Source: Cepaea nemoralis
Taxonomy: Eukaryota > Mollusca > Gastropoda > Stylommatophora > Helicidae
Assembly (NCBI GenBank): GCA_014155875.1
Contig: JACEFZ010021792.1
Span: forward strand, 124,001 to 188,000
Length of the DNA stretch: 64,000 bases
Direction: 5' to 3'
Shown: positions 30,490-41,257 of the stretch, in pieces
How the letters are laid out: each line of letters opens with the position of its first letter
Position numbering within the stretch: position 1 is the stretch's first letter
Notes under the pieces: model-generated
Databases searched by the model: none
Told to the model about the DNA's origin: nothing
Seen by the model: the letters and a program-made list of their open reading frames with translations, nothing else
Program-made: the position numbers and the translations under genes

Positions 30490-30616
30490 CCAGCTTCTTT
30501 CCATACTTGGCTTTAAACATAAGCTGTAAGTCCCCATCAGATCTGGCCAGGACAACCAGAAACACAACAGCAACAATAAGCGCCACTATGGGAGCAGCAG
30601 TAAGCAAGCATAGCAT
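30490..30616 (-). CDS. DHRS7: DHRS7-like SDR, coding exon 1 (membrane anchor)
   Basis: The ATG at 30616-30614 opens a 127-bp coding segment ending CTGG|GTAAAT. It encodes MLCLLTAAPIVALIVAVVFL, then VVLARSDGDL and QLMFKAKYGKKL. The first 25 residues form one strongly hydrophobic helix, an N-terminal signal anchor as in DHRS7, which is an ER membrane protein. K-Y-G-K-K-L precedes the fold in the family as well. A perfect acceptor (CTTTTTTCTCCAATCAG) lies 8 bases upstream of the ATG, so the 5' UTR may be spliced and the true promoter farther right. Confidence 0.88.
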
Positions 30617-31008
30617 CTTCAATCCTGATTGGAGAAAAAAGAAATGAATTGTCACAGAGGTATGTACATGAGTTTGCGCTTGTTATTTCTACATAACATT
30701 TTAACATATCTTATATATTTTATGTTCTATTATACACATGTAGTTAGTCAGATATGAGTGAGCTACAGTACGACCGTTGATGGTACTACATGCTTTCTAT
30801 TAGCACTGAATGTTGGGTGACACTCACCAAACCCAACACCCCACATTGTGCCATCAGCTTGGAATGAAAGAGCGCAATTGGAAAGGTACAATCCTTATTC
30901 TAGTATGAGGTAGTGCAACCTAAAAACTAAATGCCACAGCAGGGCAGACGAGGCCCTACGTCATGGTCGGCAAATGGTCTAGGATCAAAGCTCTGACTGG
31001 CGGATAGT
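30617..31008. other. Upstream flank of DHRS7-like gene
   Basis: About 390 bp between the start codon and the next LTR insertion. No TATA box or CpG-rich promoter was recognised. If the acceptor at 30625 is used, this is intron. Confidence 0.4.
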
Positions 31009-31013
31009 TAGAG

Positions 31014-31786
31014 TGTCACACGTCTCCTTGATGATAATATCACGAAGTTCTTACGATGATATGCTCATGATATTATTGTGTGATGGTCGTTGTCTAGGTA
31101 ACGATACTCATGGTGTGTCAATGGAGATATCTGTCTTGCAATGTAACTCACCCCCGCAGTGCATATTCACCAGGCATTAAACAAGATTCCGTTAGCGCAC
31201 ATAATCCTTTATTACAGAAATAAGACGGACAAACGGAACAGGTTTATACATCCAGAAACATAACGTAATCCATAGAATATAAATATCCTCCTCACAATTT
31301 AACCAGCACACATCAATGCCTTCTCACGGCTGGCTTCTAATCTCAATCCACAAGACAGGTAATCCAGCTACTATCCACGGCTGGATCTCCCACAATACAA
31401 CCCACACATTGGGTTGGAGCCACTGCTCAACTATAGAACCCACTCTGGGTTTAGGCCTACACTCAATACAGAACCCACTCTGGGTTCAGGCCTGTCTTCA
31501 CAACTAGAAGAACAACACAACACGGAGCTCTCTCTTAAACGACCTGACCCGCAGTCGGTCTCTTCTCTCACTGCCTTTTCAGTCTCCTCACTTCACACAA
31601 CACACAACTCTCTTTCGACCCATCCCCCCCCCCCTGGGGATTTCCACTCATATCCGCCCCATTATTTCTGAGGGTTGATTGTTTTCCTCGTAGCCAGGTC
31701 AGTCACTTTACTGTCTCCCACTCTCATCTCCATTCTTCCTCCTGCCCGGTCACTCAACTCAATGTCAGTGACCCAGGCTTATGTCA
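31014..31786 (-). repeat. 3' LTR of the minus-strand gag-protease element
   Basis: A 773-bp repeat. In element orientation it starts TGACATAAGCCTGGG and ends CGTGTGACA. It contains a duplicated segment with GAACCCACTCTGGGTT and a C-run (about 13 C) at 31625. Confidence 0.95.
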
Positions 31787-31805
31787 TCACCCCCCTCTTA
31801 AAAGA
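31787..31805 (-). promoter_or_regulatory. Polypurine tract of the minus-strand element
   Basis: The minus strand reads TTTTAAGAGGGGGGTGA directly before the 3' LTR, a clear purine run at the plus-strand priming position. Confidence 0.75.
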
Positions 31806-32137
31806 AAACTTCGTTTTCAAATATTGGGAGACTAACACTTATTAAATATGTGACCCAGACATATAGCCTGGGTAGCCCTAAGTATGGCTGCACCTTACTC
31901 CAGCTACCACCCTAAATAATACACCAAATGCTCATAGTACACTCCTATATTCATCACACATAAATACAACCATCTATCTTGTGTATCAATGCATGAACTA
32001 ATACATCACATCATAATAATAATACATCATAGAAAAGCATTATACTTATGTACCCACAGGTCTCTTACTACTTCACGACCCCACAATACTATTTGTGTAC
32101 CGACCCTATATCAGGTGGTTCTGTTCTTGCATTAACC

Positions 32138-34654
32138 CTACCTCTGATTCCTGTCGATGCTGTGTCTACCTTTCATGTACCCATGACTCATGGTACCTCT
32201 ACAATTACAACATCTGTTTGCTATCCCTAGCCCTGGGTCAGTAATGTCGCGAAAACTCTTTTGACCTGACTCAACTTTCCTATCTGCATATTGCACCGTT
32301 ACACTTGAGTCTCTGTTTAGTCTGAGCTCTTTATTCAATCTTGGCCCATATACCTGGCACCTTGCTTTCTGCTGCATACGCCTTTTGCCTATGTGCCCTG
32401 CACATGCACCATCCTGAGCTGTTCTAGTATATCGGTCTCTATGTGCTAAAGGTACTGCTCCTTGCCCACGTGCAGTTCTGCTATCTGAAAACCTGCGAGT
32501 GAGAACATTGTTCTTCCTCTCGAAGCACCATCTACCTTTCTTTGACTGCCTATGTTCTACTCTCCTACACCCTTGGGAACATTTGTTCAGAGTAGTATCT
32601 TGTCTCTGGGAGTCACTAGCACTATATTTGGGATCCATTCTCATCTGCTCAGCTGTACTATCCTTGTCCTGAGTTCCTGTGTCTACTTCAAGTGCCTCTT
32701 CTACCTCAGCTATACTGTCTAATTTAGGTTCTCTTGTGGTAACTACCTCATTACTGCTTACACTATATTTTTGGTCCCAGTACACTACTTCCTCTTCTGT
32801 ACAATCTTTCACTCCTATAACATTTCCTATGATCAAATCAGCCACTGGTGAGTCCAGAACACACGCTGTCACTCTTCCAGTGATATATGGTGTTTTTACT
32901 GTTATTATGGCTACTGGGTAGAACTCTACTGTGCCGTTGAATGTTATGCATCTAATCTTTTTCCCTGTATAATCCGAGGGATCTATTAAACTTCTCCTCA
33001 CTCCGATAGACGTACATCCGGAATCTCTAATTGTTAACGCTGGTCTATCATTGACAAATCCCTGATGTAGCTTCAAACTTCCTCCTTCATGGACTGCTGA
33101 TCCTGCTTTAACTGTGTGACCACATATTAAGACTGGCTGACTATCTTTTTCAAAAAGAGGTTTGCACCCACTACAATCTTCATTGTTCAGCGTCTCAATT
33201 ACTTGCGCTGCATTTGAGTGCTCTGTTTCTCTCATCCTACATTGATGGCTGATATGCCCCTTCTTTCCACATTTGAAACAAGTAATCTCCCTTTTAGTGT
33301 TGTTCGTTGGTCCATCTGCTGGTTGTGCATCACACTCTGCTGCCCTGTGTCTCCAGCTCCCACAATTCCAACATCCGGCATAATTTGGACGTCTCTGGAA
33401 GTTCCCTCTTCTATATGGGTACCGTCCTACTCTACCAACATTGTTTCCTCGGAAACCATTATCTTGAAGTTCCTGCTGCTCACCTCTCTGTGCTGAATCC
33501 ACACTTTTCGCCCTTGGTCTGATGACTGGATTCTGGTCCTGTTTAGTGTACGCTGCACAGACTATTTCCTCACTCATTAGTTTCCCAATAGATACGTTAG
33601 GATGTGCAGTCATATAGTTTTGCCCTAACTGAGACATTGTGTCTATGTCCTTTGGCTTACGTTCCTCAAAGAAAGCTACTAAGTTTGTATTGCATGATGA
33701 TAACACTTTGTCTCTTAACACTAAATCCACTAATTTATTAAAATCTTTTCCTACCTCTGCCAGCTCCATCCACTTATTAAATGTATTCTTTACTGTGTTA
33801 ACAAAATCTGTGAAATCTTGATTTGTCTCTGGCCCTAACTGTCTAAACTTTGTTCTATATCCATGCTCAGTTAGTTGGAACTTTGTCAGCAAACGTTGAC
33901 GTAAGATAGTGTAGTTGTTCCTTTCTTCTACAGGTAAATTAAACATTGTTTCTAGGGCCTTACCTGTTAAATACTCGCCCAGTCTAATTGCGTACTCGCT
34001 TTCTGGGATGCCTAATACCTTCACTGATGCTTCGAATCTCGACAAATAGGAATCCAAGTTCTCTCGGTCCGTAAAAAATGGCAGTTTTAATCTCTGTGAC
34101 GACTGCGACGGTCTTCTGCTTTCCTCACTTTGACCTTTCGAAGATAGTTCTAGTTTTCTTAACTCGATTTCAGTTTGCATCTGGCACTTGATCTTCTCTT
34201 TCTCAATTTCCATTTCAGCTAACTTTACTTCCTGTAGACGTTTGTTTTCCATTTCAGCTAGTTTTACTTGTGTCTCTTCCTGTAGACGCTTGTTTTCTAT
34301 TTCAGCTAACTTTACTTGTGTCTCTTCCTGTAGACGCTTGTTTTCTATTTCAGCTAACTTTACTTCCTGTAGACGTTTGTTTTCCATTTCAGCTAGTTTT
34401 ACTTGCGTCTCTTTCTCTTCCTGTAGACGCTTGTTTTCCATTTCAGCTAGTTTTACTTGCGTCTCTTTCTCTTCCTGTAGACGCTTTGCCTCGCGTTCAT
34501 TATGCCTCTCCTCTCTTTCCGTCTGCTTTTGTTCTTTCGCTTCTGCATACTCCTGTAACTCTTTACCTTTCAGGCCTATTCTTTCACCTGCTTCAATATA
34601 ATCCATTAAAGTAGGCATCTTGTACTTGTGGACACGTTGCTGTGAATCAGCCAA
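32138..34654 (-). CDS. Gag-protease polyprotein with integrase zinc-domain scrap
   Basis: An uninterrupted 838-codon ORF. Residues about 25-165 are charged and coiled coil, with a repeated L-A-E-M-E-N-K-R-L-Q-E unit (at least six copies). Residues about 195-370 are a capsid domain (FTDRENLDSYLSRFEASVKV, RLGEYLTGKALETM, QNYMTAHP). Two zinc knuckles follow (CWNCGSWRHRAAEC and CFKCGKKGHISHQC). The protease carries IRDSG with DLIIGNVIG. Near the end GACAGHIGKRRMQQK resembles the integrase HHCC zinc-binding domain, and the last 70 residues look out of frame. RT and RNase H are absent between protease and this scrap. Confidence 0.9.
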   Translation of the reverse strand: MADSQQRVHKYKMPTLMDYIEAGERIGLKGKELQEYAEAKEQKQTEREERHNEREAKRLQEEKETQVKLAEMENKRLQEEKETQVKLAEMENKRLQEVKLAEIENKRLQEETQVKLAEIENKRLQEETQVKLAEMENKRLQEVKLAEMEIEKEKIKCQMQTEIELRKLELSSKGQSEESRRPSQSSQRLKLPFFTDRENLDSYLSRFEASVKVLGIPESEYAIRLGEYLTGKALETMFNLPVEERNNYTILRQRLLTKFQLTEHGYRTKFRQLGPETNQDFTDFVNTVKNTFNKWMELAEVGKDFNKLVDLVLRDKVLSSCNTNLVAFFEERKPKDIDTMSQLGQNYMTAHPNVSIGKLMSEEIVCAAYTKQDQNPVIRPRAKSVDSAQRGEQQELQDNGFRGNNVGRVGRYPYRRGNFQRRPNYAGCWNCGSWRHRAAECDAQPADGPTNNTKREITCFKCGKKGHISHQCRMRETEHSNAAQVIETLNNEDCSGCKPLFEKDSQPVLICGHTVKAGSAVHEGGSLKLHQGFVNDRPALTIRDSGCTSIGVRRSLIDPSDYTGKKIRCITFNGTVEFYPVAIITVKTPYITGRVTACVLDSPVADLIIGNVIGVKDCTEEEVVYWDQKYSVSSNEVVTTREPKLDSIAEVEEALEVDTGTQDKDSTAEQMRMDPKYSASDSQRQDTTLNKCSQGCRRVEHRQSKKGRWCFERKNNVLTRRFSDSRTARGQGAVPLAHRDRYTRTAQDGACAGHIGKRRMQQKARCQVYGPRLNKELRLNRDSSVTVQYADRKVESGQKSFRDITDPGLGIANRCCNCRGTMSHGYMKGRHSIDRNQR

Positions 34655-36733
34655 CTATAAATGTACAGACTCTGCTGTTAGTCTTTGTGTCACTTCCCTA
34701 AGTACACCCGCACTCCCTGTGTACGTAAATCCGTAGTGCTACAATATCACTCTGTACTCACCCAGTCACTCTATAAGCACTAGGTAGTGAGGGGGGAAGT
34801 ATCACCTATACTCCCTCGTATATATATCTATGACCACAAGTTCATAAAGTCCCTGGAAATATTGTTAAACATACATATAAATACATATACAAACAAATGG
34901 ATGATAACACTAAGTGATGACTATCCAACGCTAGACTTCACAAGCTGAGTACACGGAGACGATGATGACACAGAAATAAACCACAGTAACAAATACAAGC
35001 TTGTGTAGGGACATCCACAGTGCGCGTAAAATATAAACTGACTCAGATACCACTAGATAGTAGACACAACAAAAGTGCACGATAATAACATCTATCCGAA
35101 CACAGCAAATATCATATGTAAATATAACGAAAAGAAGAAAGAGAAGAAAAAAAAAATTATAGCATAAAATTATACAGAAATCTGACAGTCAAACACAAAC
35201 TGGCACGTTATATAATTCAGGACCGTCCCTGCAGAACCAAATAAACCGACCTTTCGATTTTCTTCCCAGACATTATATATGGTGCACCTCAGAAAGTAAC
35301 TTTTCGCCCTGTCTCCCGGCCTTCGAGAAACAACACAAAAATCCCCTACTCTTGACAAACACTGGACCACATACAAATAATTGCGTAACACCCGACAACA
35401 ATAAATATGACGATGGGAGCAAAACAATAAAAAATAATAATGTGTAACTGGTTGGCCGACAAATATGGGCCTATTAATCCGTCGCCAAAAGTTCTTTTTA
35501 TTCAGTCACCAAAGTTTTTGTTCGTTTTAATAGTTATTCGCCCTCGGCTGGAAATGTCTACGACGCTGGATTTCAAAGCGACTTGTTGTTTTGTTGAGTG
35601 GTTCCTGAATTCACGTGGTGATTAAAAGTTCCAACTGTCGGAAACGTTGACGGTAATAATAATTATCCAAAGTGTTCTTTCGATATGTTGTTACTCTCGT
35701 TGCGGAGATGGCGCTTTGCTGTATCATATATGTTATAGATTCACCAAAAGAAAAGATCAAAATAATGGCAATAAATGTTCAACGCTTTCACTCTGTACAG
35801 TCAGTTCTTTTTGGCAACTGTATGCAACTATGTTCGCGGAGATGCCACGTCATCAATCGTTGACAAAATGTTTGCTGATTATAAGGTAATGAACACAAAG
35901 GGCTTTTAACAAAGCCGAACATAAAGTCTTGTTTCACACAAAAACAGCTTGTTTATCCAGTTCCACTATGGAACATCTCAGTAACTTTCCACTGTCCACG
36001 GCCTTGACCTTGCCGGACACCTCAAGTCAGTACCTGAGTACTCTTTGTCACACTAATCCACACTGTAAACTGACCGGACACTCTTCCCGTCATACACAAA
36101 CACTTTCCACTTCTGCCCTAGCACGGCTGTGGTAGGGGTTAACGTAACTTTCCCCTCGTACCTGGACGCTGGTGTCTCCACCCGTCCTATTTACTGCGTC
36201 GAAAAATCTTGACCAGTCAACTTGCGACAACACGGTGCGCTTGCCTCGCACACACACACCTGTCAATTATCTTTGGTTCCCAATCCTGTCATTATCACCG
36301 ACAGCGACGTCCTACACACACACACACGCTGCCCTCGCCACTCTGGATTCAACACTGGTCTTTCATCGTCACGTCCGCTAGCTTCAGCCCTCCTGCCTGG
36401 TATCAAATTTACCTGTCACCGTAATGGACTCTCCCGGTTAGTCTGTATGGCGTGTCTTTATCACCGACTTTTGTGCTGCCGCTGTTTTTTTGACACCCCC
36501 ACTCGCTTTAGCGATATGGTTGGTTCCAATTCACCTGTAGTGGACTTGACGTGAACTGCTGTAGCCAGTTCCCGCACGGAGACAAACTCAGTGTTTATAC
36601 GGTGGACACACTCCGCTATCCACCCTCTCTCCGCGAAGAGCCCACAAACATCTCAGAATAACAACACTGTCTATAATGTTCTTGACCGTACGTGGCCTTC
36701 CAGATACTCCTTACTAAGCGACGAGCGCCCAGA
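34655..36733 (-). other. Long 5' leader of the gag-protease element
   Basis: The 2.08 kb between the 5' LTR and gag has no long minus-strand ORF. In element orientation it begins TCTGGGCGCTCGTCGC, where TGG two bases after the LTR marks a probable primer-binding site. Plus-strand ORFs such as 36172-36554 contain no motif. A long non-coding leader is unusual for Gypsy elements and could hold packaging signals (inference). Confidence 0.6.
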
Positions 36734-37509
36734 TGTCACACGTCTCCTTGATGATAATATCACGAAGTTCTTACGATGATATGCTCATGATATTATTGTG
36801 TGATGGTCGTTGTCTAGGTAACGATACTCATGGTGTGTCAATGGAGATATCTGTCTTGCAATGTAACTCACCCCCGCAGTGCATATTCACCAGGCATTAA
36901 ACAAGATTCCGTTAGCGCACATAATCCTTTATTACAGAAATAAGACGGACAAACGGAACAGGTTTATACATCCAGAAACATAACGTAATCCATAGAATAT
37001 AAATATCCTCCTCACAATTTAACCAGCACACATCAATGCCTTCTCACGGCTGGCTTCTAATCTCAATCCACAAGACATGTAATCCAGCTACTATCCACGG
37101 CTGGATCTCCCACAATACAACCCACACATTGGGTTGGAGCCACTGCTCAACTATAGAACCCACTCTGGGTTTAGGCCTACACTCAATACAGAACCCACTC
37201 TGGGTTCAGGCCTGTCTTCACAACTAGAAGAACAACACAACACGGAGCTCTCTCTTAAACGACCTGACCCGCAGTCGGTCTCTTCTCTCACTCCCTTTTC
37301 AGTCTCCTCACTTCACACAACACACAACTCTCTTTCGACCCATCCCCCCCCCCCCCCTGGGGATTTCCACTCATATCCGCCCCATTATTTCTGAGGGTTG
37401 ATTGTTTTCCTCGTAGCCAGGTCAGTCACTTTACTGTCTCCCACTCTCATCTCCATTCTTCCTCCTGCCCGGTCACTCAACTCAATGTCAGTGACCCAGG
37501 CTTATGTCA
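36734..37509 (-). repeat. 5' LTR of the minus-strand gag-protease element
   Basis: A 776-bp repeat, nearly identical to 31014-31786. Differences seen are CAAGACATGTAATCC against CAAGACAGGTAATCC, CACTCCCTTTTC against CACTGCCTTTTC, and three extra C in the homopolymer. Confidence 0.95.
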
Positions 37510-37699
37510 TAGAGCATTGCTTTGCTGATCCAGCAGCTTCTGCAGCATGTCCTGTTTCAGATGTATTGGTGTTACTTTTCCTCTGGAGTAAACTAGGCAG
37601 GTCGAGAGAGTGATCATGCTACGTGGGCAAAACATGGTTTCTTCAATTCAGCCCAGGCTTTGTGTTATGGAGAGGTATAACTCCATCTCAGGTCCCACC

Positions 37700-37830
37700 A
37701 TGGGTTGTAGTTAGGCCTTTTTTGAAGCACAATGTAATATACTACTGTCTGTCAAGACGCAAGGTGCCAGGAAAAGTAAATACTATACACCGTGACCCAT
37801 GTGAAAAATGATCACAGTACTTGAGCGTGT
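37700..37830 (+). repeat. 3' end of the zinc-finger non-LTR family
   Basis: TTTTTGAAGCACAATGTA, CTGTCTGTCAAGACGC and AAGGTGCCAG match 2848-2910. Only the 3' UTR is present here, as expected of a heavily 5'-truncated copy. Confidence 0.6.
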
Positions 37831-38277
37831 TCAGGTGTGACAACTAATGGGGGTCAGTTAATCAAAATGGTTAGCATCAGATGTGACAATTAACGGGGGC
37901 CAGTTAATCAAAATGGTGATATTAAAGGCTAGTATATATCCAATATAAGGATGGTGTTGAAGATAAATCATATGCAAATGGGGGGAATATGTTAATTAGA
38001 CAATTAACCAGGAGAAAATTCAGAACCCAATCTAGGGAAGTTTTGTGGGAATGCATAGTTTAACTGAACAATAATTAATTCAACTCTCAGGGAGTATAAA
38101 TAATAAAAATCTGCAGCTGACTAAAGACTGGCAGGACAGACAGGGAGAAATAAGTCCCTGTGATTGGTTATGTCGGATTAAGAGAGATCCTGGGTAACAG
38201 ATTATTTCTCAACACCTGTAAATGGCAGTGTCATATTCAGCATTTGTTTTTGTATGGATACATATATTGTTTACTGA
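37831..38277. other. Unassigned, with a short direct repeat
   Basis: GTGACAACTAATGGGGGTCAGTTAATCAAAATGG at 37837 recurs as GTGACAATTAACGGGGGCCAGTTAATCAAAATGG at 37884, a 47-bp tandem duplication. No ORF. Confidence 0.6.
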
Positions 38278-38410
38278 TTGTTCCTGGAAGATTGAGATGC
38301 AGCAAAATATGCCAGGCAATAAACTGTGCAATCTATTGTTTGCATCTTCATTATTTAAATTCACTAAGGGAAAACATTGGTTTGAATTTTTAATAAATAT
38401 GTATTTTTAG
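38278..38410 (+). repeat. Interspersed repeat R1, second copy
   Basis: GAAGATTGAGATGCAGCAAAATATGCC through GGGAAAACATTGGTTTGAAT matches 1607-1732. It ends in TTTTTAATAAATATGTATTTTTAG. Confidence 0.7.
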
Positions 38411-39714
38411 CGAACAAAATGGTGTTTCAAGTGACTTCCTGCTGTTGGTCAGTAGTCCCACACATGTAATACTAGTATAACTGATAAGAGAAGGAAGTAA
38501 CGACTGCATCAGGATATAACAATACAAAATAAAAACAATTAGATATGTGTGACTGCTGCAAGAAAGTGAGAGATAATTAATACACACACACAGTGTACTT
38601 ATCTTACAACGAATGCAAATCCAACAAATGTAAAAAAATAAGTTACACCACAACACAATGAATCAACATTTCTATCTTAGTGATCTTCATCAGGAGCAAC
38701 ACAAACAGATCTAAATAGAGACATGAATTTAGGAAATTTAATTAACGATTAAAACGTGATCAGAAAAAGTATTGGTATCAAACATTATTATACAACTGCA
38801 CGTGCTCCATTTCTAGGAAAGCTGTGCAGAGGTTCAATGACATGTGCCAAATAAGAAAGCCAAAGACGTGCAAACACTTCGATATAGATATATACAAGAG
38901 AGTCAACATAGTTGTTCAGTGGCATTTTTAACAATATTGATTCCCGCTGGATGGGTGCATCCCAAAGAGTTGATTAACTGGCTTTCAATTTTAAGCCTAA
39001 CTAAGTTGTTAGAGTAACATCGTCGACTCCATGGTGATAAGAAGAATTGAAATAGTTAGAGGCGTGTTTGTCAGAATGTTGTATAATATCCCAAAAGGAA
39101 CATCTTAGGGATACTGAATATGTTGATGTAACGCAAACGTGCTAGTCACTGCGTTACCACTGCTTACTGGGTATGTATTACTAGCTCGGCATTTGTAACT
39201 TGTACAGATCAATCGGCACATGATGGATGATGTGGAAAATATCAAACCTGCCGCCTTTGATTCCCAGAACATTTCCTAGTACACATTTTAGGCCGAGTTA
39301 ACCTGGGAGCCCACATCAATTTTAAAAATTCTTAGGGGATGTCAAATTGACCACAGGCAGGCAGGCAAGCATACTAGCTACTGCGCTACAGTGGCTCTCA
39401 TCAGCTGATTTACTGATTACTAATTCACCCGGAGTCATGACCCGGGTGGGCTCCCCAGAAAGTGTCAGGAAAGTAATGGGCCAAAACATTCCAGAAAGGG
39501 GACCGCTTCTGAGGATCATAAATCTCCTGTCGCGTTTTATCCATAGTGGAGATTTTATCACATTATCACTGGGTTGCTTTGTAAACTGTAAACAAATATG
39601 CCGGGGGTTATATATTTTATGTCACATAAAATGTCACATATTTTATGTCATATAAGCAGATCACATAATTAAAAATTTAAAGCATGTATCAGAATTATGT
39701 GGAACTCCCAGATT
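38411..39714. other. No gene recognised
   Basis: AT-rich and apparently unique. A reversed TGATGAAGATCACTAAGATA near 38674 resembles a phrase common at Penelope-like 3' ends but is too short to call. Two ORFs on opposite strands at 39322-39655 overlap each other and carry no motif. ATGTCACATA repeats two or three times at 39615-39655. Confidence 0.35.
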
Positions 39715-39860
39715 GGGCACTCTTCCGATTGACGGGTCTAAATAGTTCCGCAGTGAATAAGTTAGGGTTAGGGTCATGTTAGTTTAACACTAACCCTAAC
39801 CCTTAACCCCTGACTTATTCACTGCGGAACTATTTAGACCCGTCAATCGGAAGAGTGCCC
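39715..39860. mobile_element. Hairpin MITE with telomere-like core
   Basis: The 146-bp element has perfect 47-bp inverted arms (GGGCACTCTTCCGATTGACG … and its complement), flanked by CCAGATT on both sides (39708-39714, 39861-39867). Next to the left arm lies TTAGGGTTAGGGT and next to the right arm ACTAACCCTAACCC, so the hairpin extends with telomere-like repeats. Non-coding. A 7-bp TSD does not decide the superfamily; hAT (8 bp) is nearest. Confidence 0.92.
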
Positions 39861-39867
39861 CCAGATT

Positions 39868-40709
39868 GTTTCAAGATGATGATGATAATAAAAGTTAAAA
39901 GCGACAATGATTACTGGACCTAAGACTGGTCTAGCTACTCAAACAGTATTTTCCTTTTTGTCCATATTAAATGATCCATACCTGACACACAAATAATAAC
40001 ATATCAGCTTAGAATTGACCTACAACAGACATCAATAAAGCCAACAGCAACAGCAGCATAAGTGGAAGACAATAAAAATTAAAAACTAGAAACACTAAGT
40101 GCTGACCGTAATAATACTAATAATTAAATTAACTAAGAAACATTCTTACATTAACAGATGAAACCACACTCAATCAAATTACTCGGACTTGTTTGGAAAA
40201 AATGTCGCTTGTATTGTGTATGTATGTATACATTACATGTTATGTAAGTTACACTCATACACTGTCTGTGTACTAACTAGTAACCAGTTAAACCACTAAC
40301 CCGGGTAACTCGAGAACTCACTGGATATGTGATGATGATGTGGGCATGGTGGTAAATTTAAATCAAATCTAACGAGTATACAGACAATAGTATTAATTGG
40401 TCAACTCATAACTATGGTTTCATTTAAGCTAATCGAGATTACCTTTGTTTGCAAGACTTGAAGAGCAGGTAGACTTAAGGTCAATTCTCTTGTTCAGTCT
40501 ACAGCTAGCAGAAGGTAAACAAAGCGAACAAAGCGATGCCGCCTGGTTGCAGAGGAACTTGACCTTTGCACTTAACCACTACAGAGGTGGATCCATTATG
40601 GGGTTGAACCTGAAACCTGAAGGTACCCTTCCTTCCGAATACGTTTCTTATTACAAGAGTTATCCGCCTCCAAAATTACACGCGCAGAATGAGATAGATA
40701 AATAAATAA

Positions 40710-40711
<2 letters not shown>
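39868..40711. other. No gene recognised
   Basis: AT-rich. An 86-codon plus ORF at 40445-40705 has no motif and ends in AAATAAATAAAT before the GA tract. A reduced (AAAT)n lies at 40698-40711. Confidence 0.4.

Positions 40712-40799
<88 letters not shown>
40712..40799. repeat. (AG)n microsatellite
   Basis: About 44 uninterrupted AG units, preceded by AGATAGATAAATAAATAAAT. Polyserine/leucine ORFs across it are artefacts. Confidence 0.98.
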
Positions 40800-40801
<2 letters not shown>

Positions 40802-40951
40802 AGTCCATAAATATGATGGCTTATCCTAGGGCCGTGCGATAGATTTTCTCAGTATCATGCAAGTCTTCGATATACCGCCCCTTATATGTTTATTTTCTTT
40901 TCAAAATGTCGCCCCTTAAAGATTTTTAATTATTGAATGGTTCAAACTGTA

Positions 40952-41111
40952 TAGGGTGTATTTTTAATGACAGTTGGGTGTTTGAAAATATTGCCGTTCA
41001 AAGTTTTGTATTTACCTTTCATGTTGAATGAACTCCACAGAGGGTGAATACAAAACCTGGAACGGCAATAAAAAAAAACACCCACAGTTATTAAAAAATA
41101 AAAATACACTA
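40952..41111. repeat. Imperfect inverted repeat, about 62-bp arms
   Basis: TAGGGTGTATTTTTAATGAC … GCCGTTCAAAGTTTTGTATTT (40952-41013) pairs with AATACAAAACCTGGAACGGC … AAAAATACACTA (41047-41111), leaving a loop of about 33 bp. It may be the centre of a longer decayed foldback element, because CCGCCCCTTA-like and TGCCCCCTTACGG-like pieces lie farther out on both sides. Confidence 0.7.
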
Positions 41112-41257
41112 TATTTTGATTTCGTTGCTTATGCTGCCCCCTTACGGTGCCGCCTGATGAGGCAACCTCTCTGTATCAAAGCACAGCGCGGCCGTAGCTT
41201 GTTCTTGTGCATAACTTTGACCTTATTGCAGTATTTCGAAAATGTTTTTTGGTGTTA

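Larger units (their letters stand above)
31009..37514 (-). mobile_element. Young Ty3/Gypsy-derived gag-protease element without RT
   Basis: Direct repeats 31014-31786 and 36734-37509 flank a 4.95-kb interior, and TAGAG lies on both sides (31009-31013, 37510-37514). Apart from length of a C run, only about two substitutions are visible between LTRs, so it is very recent. In element orientation (minus) the order is 5' LTR, a leader of about 2.1 kb, an 838-codon gag-protease ORF, about 350 bp, then 3' LTR. RT, RNase H and the DDE core are missing. The insertion lies about 400 bp upstream of the DHRS7 start codon, in the same orientation as the gene. Confidence 0.95.

Noticed and set aside
34188..34614. 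Plus-strand ORFs rich in C-R-R-L-F-S-I-S
   Set aside because: Antisense shadow of the repeated coiled coil in the minus-strand gag.
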